Notes: generated by a model not told the origin, from the sequence alone. Positions 1 to 13,795 are shown, numbered from the stretch's first letter. The stretch: DNA of 64,000 bases from Isoetes taiwanensis (GCA_021234155.1 JAJEKV010000022.1:10789418-10853417); one strand, 5' to 3'. Translations and numbers: made by a program.

Positions 1-150
1 TTCTTCTTCTTCTTCTTCTTCTTCTTCTTCTTCTTCTTCTTCTTCTTCTTCTTCTTCTTCTTCTTCTTCTTCTTCTTCTTCTTCTTCTTCTTCTTCTTCT
101 TCTTCTTCTTCTTCTTCTTCTTCTTCTTCTTCTTCTTCTTCTTCTTCTTC
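1..150. repeat. TTC trinucleotide microsatellite (left end cut by window)
   Basis: Fifty perfect TTC units run from the first base of the window to position 150, so the true array is longer. The flank after it (AACCTTGTTCA near 217, GGCCACATC near 268) resembles the flank after the second TTC array, so the arrays seem to travel inside a related repeat. Confidence 0.98.
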
Positions 151-2569
151 CTTAGCCATTTTTATGTTCTTGCCAAAATTCTGATCCTGATTATGTAAAC
201 AATTACATTAAAGAACCTTGTTCAAAGGCAAGATCCTTATCCCAATATCCACCACGGTTTTTAGGCGGGCCACATCGAACACTCTACAAGAGCCTTAGCC
301 CATATAACTTACTATGGTGAAAAATATCCAAAATAAAAATCTGAGTAAAATAATTCATATCATCATTTCCTTATTAGCATATCCAATTTGTACATAACGT
401 TTTGAATTTGAAAGTATAAGGTAATCAATCTTACAACTATATACTTAAATCTTACAACTATGAAGGTTTGAATTTGAAAGCTATAAAGGATGTAGTAAAC
501 TTTGAATCTTGTGTAGCATATTCATCCTCTTAGCGTTAGCATCAACTCTAACGACAAAATGGAGACAATTAGAGGAAGAACACAGTACTGCTGACCAATC
601 AATACACAATTAAGCATTAGAAAGCGGTAAATGTACAAGGGCAAAAGGTACATTGGGTCTCTCCAGTTTATCAGCGATCACCAATTGTATCCTTTTGCCT
701 TACTGAGGTGACATTAGCCCAAAGATGCGGAATAGTAGCATATCTAGCATTATAATTTCTCAACAAATCTCAAGCATTCCCATTAGGCGAGAACTAATTT
801 CTTAGTCCCAAATCTAGGCTGGTCATGTTGATAATTTGTGTTTTAGCATTATAATTACCTTATAGCTTTAATTATCAAGTCTTTGACATTTTAAACTTCC
901 TCGGTTTGACATCTGAACTGCTCAATTTGATCTCAACATATTATTCTGACATTAAATCCATATCCAAAATAACTTCTACCTCATGTCCAATCTCTAACAT
1001 AATATTTATAATATATGATTTAAACTCTCATATAGATTCTTGAACATATAGATTCTCAAATATAGTTTCTCCAAACATATAGATTTTCAAATAGAGAAAT
1101 ATTAAATATGTCAGAAATAGTTACTCTGTTAAGCCCGAGAATAAGACAAGGCTCTAACTAGAGCTGATTTAGAGATCTTACGTTTTATTCTTTCATAAAA
1201 GTGTTGATGCGAGATTTTCTTTTCAACTTTGTAGGCAATGAGTGCCACGCATAGCCAACACGCATCCGACAAATGTGTATGAAATCCAATGCTAGTTTTA
1301 TCCACAAAGCCTACACCATTTCCCATTTGAGATCCAAGCTTTATGTATATAAAGATCCAAGAACATATTGAAAATACCTCTTCATGCGAGAATCTGGGAT
1401 ATCAACATCAAATATGGCATTTCAATGTTATAAAGCTGGCCAATTTGAATTGCGACCCAAAACCAGTAGATTATAAAGTCCCGATGCATCATAGTCTTTG
1501 TACAATTGCACTTGTATAAGCTATTTCTGACAAAGCGGATGACTAGTTTAAGCATAGATAATCGATCAAACATGCCTTTGGCCTTTATTACATCATAAAA
1601 GAGTATGCTTACAGCAAGAATACTTACAATATATAGGGATATTTCACATAGCCTATTTGGGCAAAGATAATACCTTGTTTTAGATCAAAATGCCGCGTAG
1701 AGCTTGCTTACGACCATTTATGGCAAAGCGAAATGTAAGCATTGCCATAATATTTGGTAGTAAGCGACTCATATAACATATTTGAGCCATATCATCCCAT
1801 AAATATGTATTAAGCCGTCGGAAGCTTATTTCATGAAATATGTTTGTGATGGACTATGCCGATTATCCTCAACCATAACTCTGAGAATGATCATCCCATA
1901 AATTTCGTTTTTGTAAAAACAAGGATTTTTTCAACGACATGGATTTACGACATGCTACATCGATCTGTGAACCATTTAACATAAAATAAGCATTAGTGCT
2001 TGCTATATCGAGGCCATGGCTGCGTATTGGCGGTATTTGGCAGCCGACAAATGCCATATCGGATCCTTACATGTGAGGATGAAACTGAGTCACCAAAGGC
2101 GGTCGTTTAAGCCAAAGCGGAAGAAGTACCAAATGTTAAAACGTTCCAAAATCTATGGAACATAAATTCTTTTTGTTAAAAGGTAGTATGCCATCATCGT
2201 ATGTGGCCTTAAAGTGAAACAAATATGTGTGCTTGCATGCCACTATCGGCATTTCAAGCCCAAAATCCATACGAAAAATCCTTAAGGAAATTATTTTAGT
2301 ACTTTGAGAGAAGCAGATAAAAATCTTAAACTAGCATACGTTTACCAGTTCTGGTGAGATCAATCTCGTAGATTGATTGGAGTGATGTTTATGCACTGAA
2401 GTAAGCTTCACTTGCGTGGACATTTTATGTTGTTTCTCATAACATCCTAGAGTGTTAAGCATGAAATCCTCATATTACCCTGGGATAATACTCGAAACGA
2501 CTAAAAATCCGAAGAAGCTTGAGTTTGCTAAAATCAGAAGCGAGAAACATAAGCTTTCCCTCTTCAATA
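151..2569. other. Unassigned AT-rich repeat-like DNA
   Basis: No open frame longer than about 65 codons and no protein motif that I recognise on either strand. The start shares a flank with the TTC array at 3580. GCGG tetramers are frequent and CCGC rare, as in the other repeat-filled parts of the window. Confidence 0.5.
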
Positions 2570-2785
2570 TCACAGCTGAGAAGCAGGCGGTAGCCTTCCT
2601 CTTCAATATCCCTCTTGAAAGCAGGCGGAATCTTTCTAGAAGAAGCCTTGAAGCCTTCCCTCTTGATATCAGAGCTTCCTGCTTCCTAATATCCCAGGCT
2701 TCCTGCTCTGCTGCTTCAATATCTGCTTCACTGCTTTGCTAACATCAGGGCAAGCTTCCTTACGCTTCCTGCAGCCCAGGCACTC
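2570..2785. repeat. Degenerate minisatellite-like tract of GCTTCCTGCT / CTTCAATATC phrases
   Basis: Phrases such as CTTCCCTCTTCAATATC, AGCAGGCGG, CTTGATATC and GCTTCCTGCT recur with roughly 30-45 base spacing and many differences. The open frames on both strands here follow from the repeat composition and show no domain. Confidence 0.55.
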
Positions 2786-3579
2786 TCCTTCATTCTTACA
2801 AGATCCAAGGTCCAGGCCACTGCGGAGCAAATCCTCCGAGCCCAGGAAGCGTTAAGAGCGATACTTGCCACTGGCCCTCGAGCGTTACCTACAAAAAATT
2901 TGAGACCCAGCGAAAATGCAAATGCTGTGCAGCGCCCACCGGCTGACACCGTTATCTCCTTTTGTAGGTAACGTCTCGAAACGGACGTTGCTCACACCGT
3001 AATTATTTTGCCTTAAAATTTTCCACAACTTTCACATCCCAAAGGAGGCCACTTTTTAAAATATCTGCAAGTCTTTCAAAGGCCCGCTCATTGGACCATT
3101 GATCCTAAAAGTCACCACCATTGCATTATTTTTTTGAAACCATCCCAGGTGTATTTATTGTGCTAGAAGTTCTTGTATTGCATCTAAAATAATCATCAAG
3201 CTTGCCTTTTAGCATTTTTGGATGGACCATTTAAGACCATTAGCATGAAGTCTACCACCTTAAGGGAAAATAATAGTCACAGTAGTAAATAAATTTAGAC
3301 TTCCAACATTCCAACGTACACATTGTGTAGAGACAATGAGTACTAGCTTTGCTTTCGGCAAACAAAATAATAGCTTTCAACCTTTTAGACGGTTATGAAA
3401 CTGGAAACCATTTGGAAAGATCAATTTTTCCATTTACAAAAGATATGCATAAACCCACTTGCCAACAAGATACATATGACACATAGCAACATCTTTTTAA
3501 TGATATGCCTTCAAATATCATAACCATGTATAGATTATGCTTATAGATCATGAAAAGAAATTGAAGAATATTCTTTAGC

Positions 3580-3644
3580 TTCTTCTTCTTCTTCTTCTTC
3601 TTCTTCTTCTTCTCCTCCTCTTCTTCTTCTTCTTCTTCTTCTTC
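3580..3644. repeat. TTC microsatellite, interrupted by TCC units
   Basis: About 21 trinucleotide units with a short TCCTCCTC interruption near 3612-3620. On the minus strand it produces a Glu run followed by a Lys run, which is not a gene. The following flank (AACCTTGTTCA near 3700, GGCCACATCA near 3762) matches the flank of the array at 1-150. Confidence 0.97.
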
Positions 3645-4344
3645 GATGATGTTCTTCACCAAGACTAGGTCAAATTAAAATTGTAAAACATTTAAACAAC
3701 CTTGTTCATAGTAAGGACATATAAGCCGAAAATATATCTACGGGTTTATAAAAGAAACCGAGGCCACATCAGTACTCCTACTCCCATGTGTCTTTACATT
3801 ATAACTCACAAGATTTCATAGTATAAGTATAAGAGTATGTTATTTTGAGAATTTATGATGTCATAACATGTCTTTGTATGATGCAAAAAATCAAATAAAT
3901 CATTGTTTTGAACATATAATTCATGGAAGTAATAACATATCATAATCATTTTCATTTTCGTCATGTAATGCAGTCATGTATTCTGATAACCTTATCAATA
4001 ATAATGTTATATTTATAGACTTAAACTTTTGTATTTAATGCATGTAGATATGTAATAGAATAAATTTTTCCTTCGACCTTCATACCATGAAATGAACAAC
4101 AATCATAAATCTTGCTTGTACATTAAGGCGGGATCGGGGGGTAGTTCATAGACCTCTAGAGCATATCAAGTTCATGCTCAACTCTAGAGTGTCATTGTAG
4201 ATCACTCAATCTTGAGGATGTACCCTTTTATTTAATCAACCAGCAAAGGAGGATCTCATAAAGAAAGTGTGTACAATACATTGAGTGGTCCAATGTTTTA
4301 TCGGTCCTCGATTGTACCAAAGCGCAACCAAAAATAGTACTTAA
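3645..4344. other. Unassigned AT-rich sequence ahead of a probable LTR edge
   Basis: No coding frame that I can support. The last 250 bases lead into a purine tract and a probable LTR start, so they may be the 3' internal part of a plus-strand LTR retrotransposon, but no RNase H or chromodomain motif could be read. Confidence 0.35.
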
Positions 4345-4375
4345 GGGAGAGATTGTTACGGTTACACTTAAAACA
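4345..4375 (+). mobile_element. Probable polypurine tract and LTR start of a plus-strand LTR retrotransposon
   Basis: The tract AAGGGAGAGA is followed directly by TTGTTACGG. A purine tract of this form next to TGTT is the usual junction between the internal region and the 3' LTR in plant Copia and Gypsy elements. I could not find the matching 5' LTR or the right end of this one. Confidence 0.4.
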
Positions 4376-6496
4376 ATGCATAAAGTTAGCAAGTTTATGG
4401 TAACTACAGCGTCGAGGTAAGCTATAGAACAATCACGGCTCTTCGCCCTTCACCTATTATTTTACATTAAATAGATGCTTCCTAGAATATTTCTAGAATT
4501 CGAATAAGAAACCAAGCGAAAAAGATACAAGTTTATTCCAAACCTTGGGTGTCGTTCCGACACAAAACATCATCACTTATAAAGCTTTAATCGGTATGAA
4601 GGGGTGAATATATCCATATAAGGTCATTACCAAGCGGCCATAAGGTATCACAATCACAATGTCTTTTGCCTCACCAAGCGACACATACCCCTTAAATATT
4701 ACATGATTACGATTCATGGCTAGCAGGGAACAACTAGGTAAAACATACGCATTATTAGTTTACACTCTTTCTGCCGGTCACAATACTAAAAGGAAAAGCA
4801 TTTGTTTCAAGCTTGTTGTATAAACTGGCAACTTTGTCACCTCTCTGCCATTTGATCTTAATGGCGAGGGTGCTACATGCGGGTCGGATAAACCAAGCTA
4901 CCGGGTTACCCTAGACTATTTTGACTTTACAAAATAAGTGGATGTCATATGCTGAGGACAATATCTTATCCCGAATATGGTCTTAGCCTGATTATGGCCT
5001 ATAACAAAAGAATAATACATTTGCAAGCCATGTGTCTAAAAACTCTTAGAAGCTGACTTAAGTCTGGAGACCAACTTGAGATGTCGGACATTAGATCTAA
5101 AAGCAGAATCAATCGATCTTGCAAAGAAAGGAAGAACATACCCATATTGTTTTGAACCGGGGCTAGAAACTAGAAAATGGAATCAGAGCGAAATTTTACT
5201 TGATTAAATATATAGCGGTTTGAAAGAGGAGAGCTGCGGTATAGCTCCTTGCGTCATTTCCATTCCAAATCCTTACATGCGATCTTTTTTTTGGAGTTCT
5301 GAGCAACCACGCTACATATGCTCGGCTATTTGCATCTAACAAATGCTTACGCGGTGAGGGATAAAAGGCGCGGTAAAAGCCAAAAAGTTTGCATTAGGCA
5401 TCTAGCAGAAGCCTTAACATTATCATTACGATGGGGGTATTGCCTTATCTAGGCATTAACATGAAGAAACATGTTCAAATGGCAAAAAATGGTACCTTCA
5501 AGATTCCAATATAGTGCAATCTCTCGGGAATGATTACCATTCCCACATCCTTGTAGCGATCGTGATCAGAGCATGCAAAATCCCGTGACAAGTAAACCAC
5601 ATCGGTGCATGAACATGGCTCATTTGGCCATCGCAGAATCCGGCTTTTAGCGGCAATGCGTCTGCTGTTTCATCCATATTAAATTTGAGTTATAGCCATA
5701 TATTGGCTACTCGAAAGCGGCTACACCTTTGGAAAAGACTATTGTTATAACCTATTGACCTTGAGGACATTTGGCCAAGCGGAGGCCAAAATGCCAAATA
5801 AATGTCTCTGCCCATTCTTCCATGCCCATTCTTCGAGTCGACTCCATTAAAAATGACCCTTGTAAAAAATACGAGGATTTTCCCATATCTCTCTTTTTAT
5901 GTAACACATGGCCACACAACACATAACATACAATGATCCTTCACATATTGCTCCTCACGATGGAAAAGCTAATAGAAAGCCCCAAATTCTTTACAAAAAG
6001 TACATACAAGATATTTTTCTATAAAAGCTTAGATGTATATATATGCATGCCCTCAAAAATCCTTTTATATAGCCAATATTATAATTTCACCAAAAAGATT
6101 GCACCCATTTTCGATTTTTTAACAAACTTAAGAAGCCTTGTAATAATTTAGATATCAAGTGTTTACCTTTACTTTAATTTTCTTTAATGACATGTGCGTC
6201 TTAGCCATATACAAGCCAACTCAATTTTTCTTTTAGAATACTTTAATATCTAACCACATCATATACCTAGTGGATATAGAGCACTTTTTCAATGGATGTA
6301 AAACCCTTCCAAAGAAAGAGCAAGCATTTCTTCTTTTCAAATGGGTATTTTCTACATAGATGTCCACATAATTTTGTGGATATAAAACCATGCAAAGAGA
6401 AACAAGCATTTCTTACGAAATGCTATTTTAGGAATATTTTCTTCTTGAATTTGTAGTGCCATTATAACTTACATCATTTAAAGATCAAAGATATTC
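4376..6496. other. Unassigned sequence, possibly LTR in its first part
   Basis: No protein motif on either strand. If the junction at 4345-4375 is real, the first part is LTR. The last bases before 6497 (AGATCAAAGATATTCT) resemble those before the TTC array at 3580. Confidence 0.35.
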
Positions 6497-6578
6497 TCTT
6501 CTTCTTCTTCTTCTTCTTCTTCTTCTTCTTCTTCTTCTTCTTCTTCTTCTTCTTCTTCTTCTTCTTCTTCTTCTTCTT
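6497..6578. repeat. TTC microsatellite, third array
   Basis: About 27 uninterrupted TTC units ending in a short T run. It is the third TTC array within the first 6.6 kb. Confidence 0.97.
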
Positions 6579-9500
6579 TTTGTAAGAAGGCAGAATGGAT
6601 ATACAACAAATGATTATTCCTTATACTTCAAACTCACAGAAGAGAGAGACAAGTATTGTAGGAAAAAAAACAAATTACTTGTATTCAAAAGTGCCATGAA
6701 AATATCACGATCTTGTTAATACATAGGTGTGAGTGGCCAAAGGCCATACTATATAATGCCATTTATATCTAACTAGGGGAGCTAGACTAGCATGCGTGAT
6801 CCATTGATGTAGGAGGGGGTGGTGGCTGGAGTGGCGTAACGAGAATTTGACCACAGGTCAGCGTGGTAACGCAAGAGAAAAACAGCTTACTCTGGGGGGA
6901 TAGGCTAATAGAGGCTGCCGTAAGGGCTTCATGCTCATCTGAGGTCTTATGTCACGGCTCAAAGGCGGTAAGAGGAATCCACGGCGATACCCAACACATA
7001 AGTGAGGGCGTGGTGCGGAAGCTTCTTATGGCTGCGGAAGTGGACAAAGCTGCGAAGACTCCACCCACGATGCCCGGATTCTGGGGCGAGGTCTGCGCAC
7101 CACCAAAAGGACTGCCCTTGCCAAAGGTGATGGAAAAGCGTGTGAGGTGGTTCCCCCCGATGCTTTTCCTTGTGGTGTCAGAGTGGCAACCTCCTTATCG
7201 AGGTCCATGGGACCTCTTCCTCCTTGAGCTCCTCTTGCTCCCTCTTTAAGATGGTAGGGTTATGATAGAGATCTTCCCTTCCTCATGCGAGGTCGGAAGG
7301 GACTATGTTGATGTTTGGGACGTGGGGTCCCATGGCGTAAAGGCTTCGGGAGGAGGCTGAGATGGAGGGTCTTACTTGATCTGAGATCCTACGGCGGTAG
7401 AAAGGGTATCGTAGGCTCTAAAAGTCTCTGATGGTGGGCGAAATTCTTTTACATGCCACGGTGGAAAGTCCTGCGGGTGTAAAATAGAATTAGGAAATCA
7501 TCCATGCGTTACTTCGGTCGGCTTTCATGAGGCACTGCGCGTTGTCGGCGCTTCAACGGCCACTATGTGATATGTCCGGAGGATATCATCAGAGGAGCTC
7601 GACCTTGAGTGATAGACAACGGAAGAAACATCAATCGGACAAGTGTACTCGCTCCGGGTGTGGCCAAGCGGCATCTCCTCGACCAAGCCACTTTGGATGA
7701 TGTCATACCTATATACTTCGTCCTCTTCCTCATCGAAGACTTCGGGGACCTTGCCTTTCTCTGCTTTGGCGGGGAGTATGCGTCCTCAACATCTTGGTCC
7801 ATGAGAATGAGAGCAAAGGCCCTTCAAGATATTGCCACCCCTCCTTACATGGCGGCGGGTGGGTTACTTGCCAGACTTGATAGCCCGGCATATGCGTATG
7901 CATGGAGTGTGTCTCCCAGAGCATCTCCCTCACTATTTCGCTCTGTAGAGTTGTGGCTGAGTTCTCCCAAAGGAATGCATAGAGAGGGCATTTCTTGGAT
8001 GTAGAACTCTAGGAATCCGGCATAGTCGGGATGACTCTGCATGTTGGATATAAAGGATCTGTCCAGTGGGGTTAGGAAAGAACATTAGGAGGTGAAAGGA
8101 ACTTGAGGGTCAGTGTTCTCCATCTTGATACCATTCAAGTAGGTTGGCGGTGGCCATTGTGGAAGGGATGAAGGAGGAGGATGAGCGAGAAAGGTAAGTG
8201 ATAAGAATGAAACCCTAAACTTTTAAATACCTTTCTACTTATGTTGGCCGTCGGCATTCATATTTTTAAGTGATTATTAAATTAACTATTTGGCTAGTAA
8301 TAATTATTTTTATGAGAACTACATTAAGTGATTTGGGGGTCTCAAATGGCCTCTATCAATACATTCCACGTCATATTTAAAGCTCCTTTTTTCCCATGCC
8401 ACCTGGGATGCAAAATCTCATCATTCTGATTTACTTGGGAATATTCTATATAGGAATAGGGGGATTAACTTCATGGCTGTATATGTATTGAATTGTTGGT
8501 TGTGGGCGGTGTCTGACATGTGGTGGCTTCTAAAGCCACTGCATTATAGCATCTTGGCAACTCATGATGGTGTCTCTTGGTTTGTGGGATACCAGCGTCG
8601 CGTGTGGCGGAATTCTTGCTATTTTCATTTTAGAGGCCGCTGGCCATACAAACTTCCTTCACGTTCAAAATTTGAATGTGTGAGTTGAGCTTTATGTCGA
8701 ACTTTTACCATTCGGCTAGCATTTCTGCATATATGGGTGTAGTTCACATGGAGAAGTTTAAATTTCCGTACGAGGTTACGGCGGTCGACCTTCTGATTAA
8801 AAATTATTTATTTTGCATCGACTCTGTTGGATCTTGCAAGGAGCTGATTTTCCAAGCGGGGATGAATTTTTTGCCTCATTGAGTTAGTGAGGTTTTAAAC
8901 CCCGACGCCAGCGGTCGTCCATGTAGACCCGGCATTAACGGGGATCTTTACTTCATCCCAATCACGGGCTTCCCTTCTACAATTGAAATTTGGATTTGCT
9001 TAATGTATAAAAGGATGGATTGTAGAATGGACTTACCGATTTCCATATGCATGTTGCAAATTTCAAAAGCGAGGTTGAAATGCGGACGTTAGGCTCACCG
9101 CGAAGCCCGAGGTGTCTTTGGGGCATACAAATTCAATACCTTCATTTTAGCAGGTCACGATCCGCCGGTATGGAAGCTCAAATGATGTGTGGATAGGATC
9201 AAACGACTCCGCGAATATGCTCCAGGTCTTCAGTCGCCCGAAAGGAGGTCTAAAATAAGAACTTAGACCTCGGCGTGTTGTGTCTTAGAGGCTCAAAATT
9301 AATGGAAACATGGTAGGATGGCGGTTTATATCCATTGGATCCGGATTGAGTGGCAAGCTTAGTCATTTGGGGCGTTTCAAGTTTAGTCGATTTTGTGGTA
9401 GCGGTAACTCGGCCCCTAGGATATTGTAGGAGATTGAGAGAGGATGAAGGCGTGAGATCGAATATATAGTTCCTTGAGATGGTACGCTTCCAGATGGGAA

Positions 9501-9819
9501 GGAAATGTCAGAGTGAAGATGCTAATAAATGACATTATACTTTGTCTGAAGGGTTTATACATTCTTGAAGTACAAAGGTTATGGTTTAGATACCTCTAAT
9601 ACAAAAGTCTTTTGACTACTTTTAACAATAGATTTCTTTAAAATCTATTGCTATTTAAATTATAGCAAAAATGAGTCTTGAAACTCTTTAAGTAGTAGAA
9701 GAACTCTTTGTTGGTTATCCATTTGATGACCATTTTTTTAAGAAAATATGATATGTGACATTCTTATATGCAAACATTCATAAGAGTGCATGAACATTGA
9801 AGGTCAAAGCCATCCTTGT
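6579..9819. other. Unassigned, locally GC-richer repeat DNA
   Basis: Between about 6.8 and 8.2 kb the base composition is richer in G and C and open frames of 60-131 codons overlap on both strands. On the minus strand an acidic stretch near 7,700-7,760 (EVFDEEEDEVYRYD) and a short start MATANLLEWYQDG near 8,160 hint at a decayed gag-like frame, but there is no zinc knuckle, protease or other diagnostic motif. Function unknown. Confidence 0.3.
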
Positions 9820-10850
9820 TTAAAGAGGATCATATGATCACGAAATCTTCATGCAGTAATTGCATATAAGAAATTAGCTGGTGTGATCCTTTAGCGTAAA
9901 AAGGTAAATAGAAACACAAATATTGAACTTACAAACTTAAGCGTAAACAAATAGTATTTTAATAAACCAACACTTTATATATCACCAACACTTTACTTTA
10001 AATAAGATATTTCTTTCTTTCCTTTTCTTTGAAAGCTATTTTTTTTTTCAAGATGGATCATAGCGAATATACATATGCAAAAAAAAAAGGGACACACTAA
10101 ATTAGCATGGTGTGATCCACTTTCTTATTTGTTGTCAAATAAAAAATTAAACCTGATACTAAATTCTATTTGTATCCCAAATGCTTTACCACTCTTAAGT
10201 ACATAGAGTCATTATCCCTTTTCAAAGAGCATATTATTTTTGAAGGATCACACCAATGAATAGTACATCTGACAAAAATGGAACACACTAAATTAAGCAT
10301 GCGTGTGATCCACTTTCTTATTTGTTGTCAAATTAAAATTAAACACAAGTACCCTTCTCATTTAATGCTTTACCACCCCAAGTGCATAAAGTTGTGAGTC
10401 CTTTTCAAAAGAGCATATCTTTTTTTAGAAGGGATCACATCAAGCATCTATTTGCATCTAAAATACTTTACCAGCTCTAGTAGTACACATAAAGTTACTA
10501 GCCGCTTTTAGCGGAAACACTTTATGATAAATGAAACGCGTCCATGCTCACGTAGCGAATAAGGCAGCATATATGATAACTTTTATTAAAAGATAATCAA
10601 AATAATTTTACTATAGGAAGTCATCTTTTTCGAAAAAAGATCACACCGGCGAATTTGTATAAGCTAAAAAGGTTGAAATATACTAAATTAGCATGGTGTG
10701 ATCCACTTTCTTGTTGTTGTCAATAGATAATAACTTGAGTCCCTCATCGATAGTCTCTCCATTTGCATATAAAATATGTATCATTCCAAGTTATATTATG
10801 TTTTATGAACTAGAAAGCTTTTCAAAAGAAGAGGTCCCAAAGCAAAATAC
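9820..10850. repeat. Tandem array of ~190 bp units with GGTGTGATCC / GGATCACACC arms
   Basis: The phrase CACTAAATTAGCATGGTGTG and the following ATCCACTTTCTT recur near 10,094, 10,285 and 10,680, giving spacings of about 191 and 395 bases (two units). A weaker copy lies near 9,866. Each unit also carries the inverted arm GGATCACACC (10,245-10,254; shorter forms at 10,432 and 10,639) and phrases such as TGCTTTACCAC and TTTTCAAAGAGCATAT. The unit between 10,430 and 10,640 is the most diverged. A stray GGTGTGATCC occurs near 11,469. Confidence 0.75.
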
Positions 10851-13794
10851 AAACACTTAATCAATAGCTTCAACACTTTACAAGCAACCCAAAGCTTTAT
10901 TAAATAAAGGTTTTATGTTATTTTATCAAACCTAATGTTTCCATATGTGACACTTTGGAGTTAGCCCGATCAGGCTCATAGAAGCGACATTTTATCTGAT
11001 ATGTCTTTGGAGCTTTTTTGTGTGTGGCATTAGTAAACACCTCTAATGGAGCAAATATTTTTGCTTAACTCATTTTTAACCCAACCACGGATGCGTCTTA
11101 TCAAACATTTCTTCATTACCGGGGCACCATTCTCATAACTTTGGGGGCTTACTGGGTGTTAAACTAGCGAGGGTCATGGGGCGACTTTTCAAGCTCGGCT
11201 CCCACAATTTCTAGCGTAAAACTAGATGCCCATTACCACTGAATGTATATCTTGGAAAAGCATGTCTCTTATGTCCATATGTTGAACAACTTGATGCTAG
11301 TAATGCTTTTCCCTAGTCTCAAATCCAGGCTTGTCGATAAATATAGCCCAAAGAAAATATTTGATTAGGTGGAGTGAATATAAATCAAGGGAGAGGAAGA
11401 AAAAGCAAAAGGATCACATATTGCCCGAAATCTCACTACACATTTACAAAGTGCATATGCATTTTCATGGTGTGATCCATGTAATGTCGAGTGCAAATTT
11501 GCAAATATCCTCCTCTTAATCCTTCCCCCCTCCCTTCCCTTTTTTTTTTTGCAATATACTATCCGCCCAGCATTTATTTTGAACTATAGTTCTACCTATT
11601 CATTGTGTATGAATGTAAACTCTGGCGATGTAACTCCATAGTCACCTTAGATTTAAGGATAGCATTCTCACCGAACTATGGATAGATATCAGCCCTGCCG
11701 TCAGGATCGATCGGTCGTTGGTGTAAGAATGAATGCGGCGGGGAGCAATACGATGAATGGGAAGAGGCGAAAGTAGGAAAACTTAGGAATGAAAATTTGG
11801 GTCGTAAAACATGGCGTATATGGGTTAAACATCGCCTGCGCCCAAGTTGTTGCTTAACTCTATGCTCTCGCCCATAGAAACAGAACCTTGTGGAGACTTG
11901 GATTCCAAATGAAGAAGCCCAGCGGAGAGGATGCCGTAAGCGGCTAATGTGAACAATGGAAATCTTGGTGCAAAATTTGATAAGGTGGTTGGTGCATGTG
12001 GGCATGTGCACGATGGAAGCGGGAAAAGTATTAGCCATTATTTTTGGTCAGGTGATCGTTTTAGAAAATGTGGGCCATTATGTACTGGTTGCAATGAATG
12101 CACAAACATGTCCTATAAAATTTACCGCCATGTGGATGCCAAGTAAGCCTGCAGCTCCTCTTTCTACTTGCCAACTATCTTTGACTTTGGAAAAAATCAT
12201 AAACATCATTGGTCATGAGGAAACATGGCCGTGGAATACGGCATCAAGATATGGGCCATTTGAGACCCCAATCCGCCCCTAATGGTAGACAAAACTTGCA
12301 TTAATATTCATCTTTACAAAATTGATACAATAAATATGCGAAGATGAACTAAAAGGTGATCTCCCAGTTCTCGGGACAAAGAGCTAAGTCCTTGGCGGTC
12401 ATAATTGTGACCCTCTTTAGCGTGGATAAGCGCCAAAGGTTGGCGATCGAAAGAGCAATCAGTGAAGCTTCACTTGACCTCTGGGTGCCAAATAAGCGAA
12501 GATGCAGGCGGAGATTAGGTCTTAAACTGCTTGGGCTATCTCTCGACCAACCTCTTGGAAAGGCGACTTCCTCAATACTTATTTCGGTGGTCTTCTGATA
12601 TTCTACCAGATCTCGAGTAAAGCCCGCGGTGCCCATTTTAGCTTAGTGAGGCTTCCTTGCTTAGCCACTTTTGGGTCGGAAGGCGGGGAAGCTTCTTGGA
12701 GCAAAGTCTTGCTGCGAAGCCGGGATGGGGCCGTCACGGCATCCACTTTCGTTCTTCTTGCGGCGGCTTGAACTGTGTGTTTCCCTATGCTCTCGACAAC
12801 CTTTAGCTTTTCTTCTTTATATTGGCTGCGGACTTATGGTACATGGATTTCCGCCGTCTCTTATTAGGCTTAATACTATGATGCGATCACGAAGTTTTCT
12901 GCTTCGGTGTTGAAATTTCTTCTTCTTCTTTATTCTTCGTCTTTCTTTGGTCCAGGGTTTATTCTTTGCTCACATTGCTCTTCTAACATTGCTCTTCTTT
13001 GGGCTCACTACTCCATTTATTCGAGCCTCCACGAGGCTGGCGCCTCGAGCCCCTCCTGGCTGCACCAACTCATGGGAGAAGCTTCGACCATATGAGGCTT
13101 CGGTAGCGAGGTGCTCTAATGAGGGCATAGATACAGGGCAAGTGAAGTTGGCGAGAACTCAAGGCTGCACTGAGTGCAGGCAAGACATGGCGTTGGAAGG
13201 GGCTGAGAGGCAAAGGGTGCTAAGAGGGGTGGAGATGGCAAAGAGGCATAGCAGCGGGGTTACCAAGCCCTGAGTTCGATGTGGCGGTAATTTAGAGGCG
13301 AAGAAGCGTGAGCCGAAAGAAATGGCTCTTTACTTTTAAGTTTAAATTTTTGAAACTTTTTTTAATTATTTTTTATCTGGCGAGAAATATCGCAAAATAC
13401 ACAATCAGTGGCTGGTCCCATTATACGATGTTTGCAATGAGATTAGAACGTCGAAGCGTGGCGAGTTGATTTTTGAGGCTTTCTTCACTGTTGCTTTGCC
13501 CGGATAGCTGACTCTCCTAGGGTGATTTGGACCACGTCCAGGCATGTTGGAGCAAAAATCTACGTCATTGAATCTCTGCACGGAAAGTTGCCAAGCTTAC
13601 AAAACTCAACCTCAGAGCTCACTTTTTGGCGCCAACCAGCTGAGAGAACTCCTATACCTTTAGGTCATTCCTCACATAACTAGGCCAGCAACGTACTTTG
13701 CTTTCACGGGGTTTGACTACTTAATTCTAGAAGTTACTTGAGTTAGACTATGGCGGGGCCACTTGATTGCAATGATTTTGGTCCACCAAAGCCA
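10851..13794. other. Unassigned repeat DNA
   Basis: Several overlapping short frames on both strands at 11.7-13.3 kb, none with a recognisable domain. If the primer-binding site at 13,796 is real, 12.3-13.8 kb would be the leader and gag side of a minus-strand LTR retrotransposon. Confidence 0.3.
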
Positions 13795-13795
13795 T

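Noticed and set aside
3393-3662. 89-codon minus-strand frame with Glu and Lys runs
   Set aside because: It is the translation of the TTC microsatellite and has no other protein feature.
7563-8042. Set of overlapping 65-131-codon frames near 7.6-8.0 kb
   Set aside because: Both strands and several frames are open at once in a GC-richer stretch; no motif supports any one of them as a gene.
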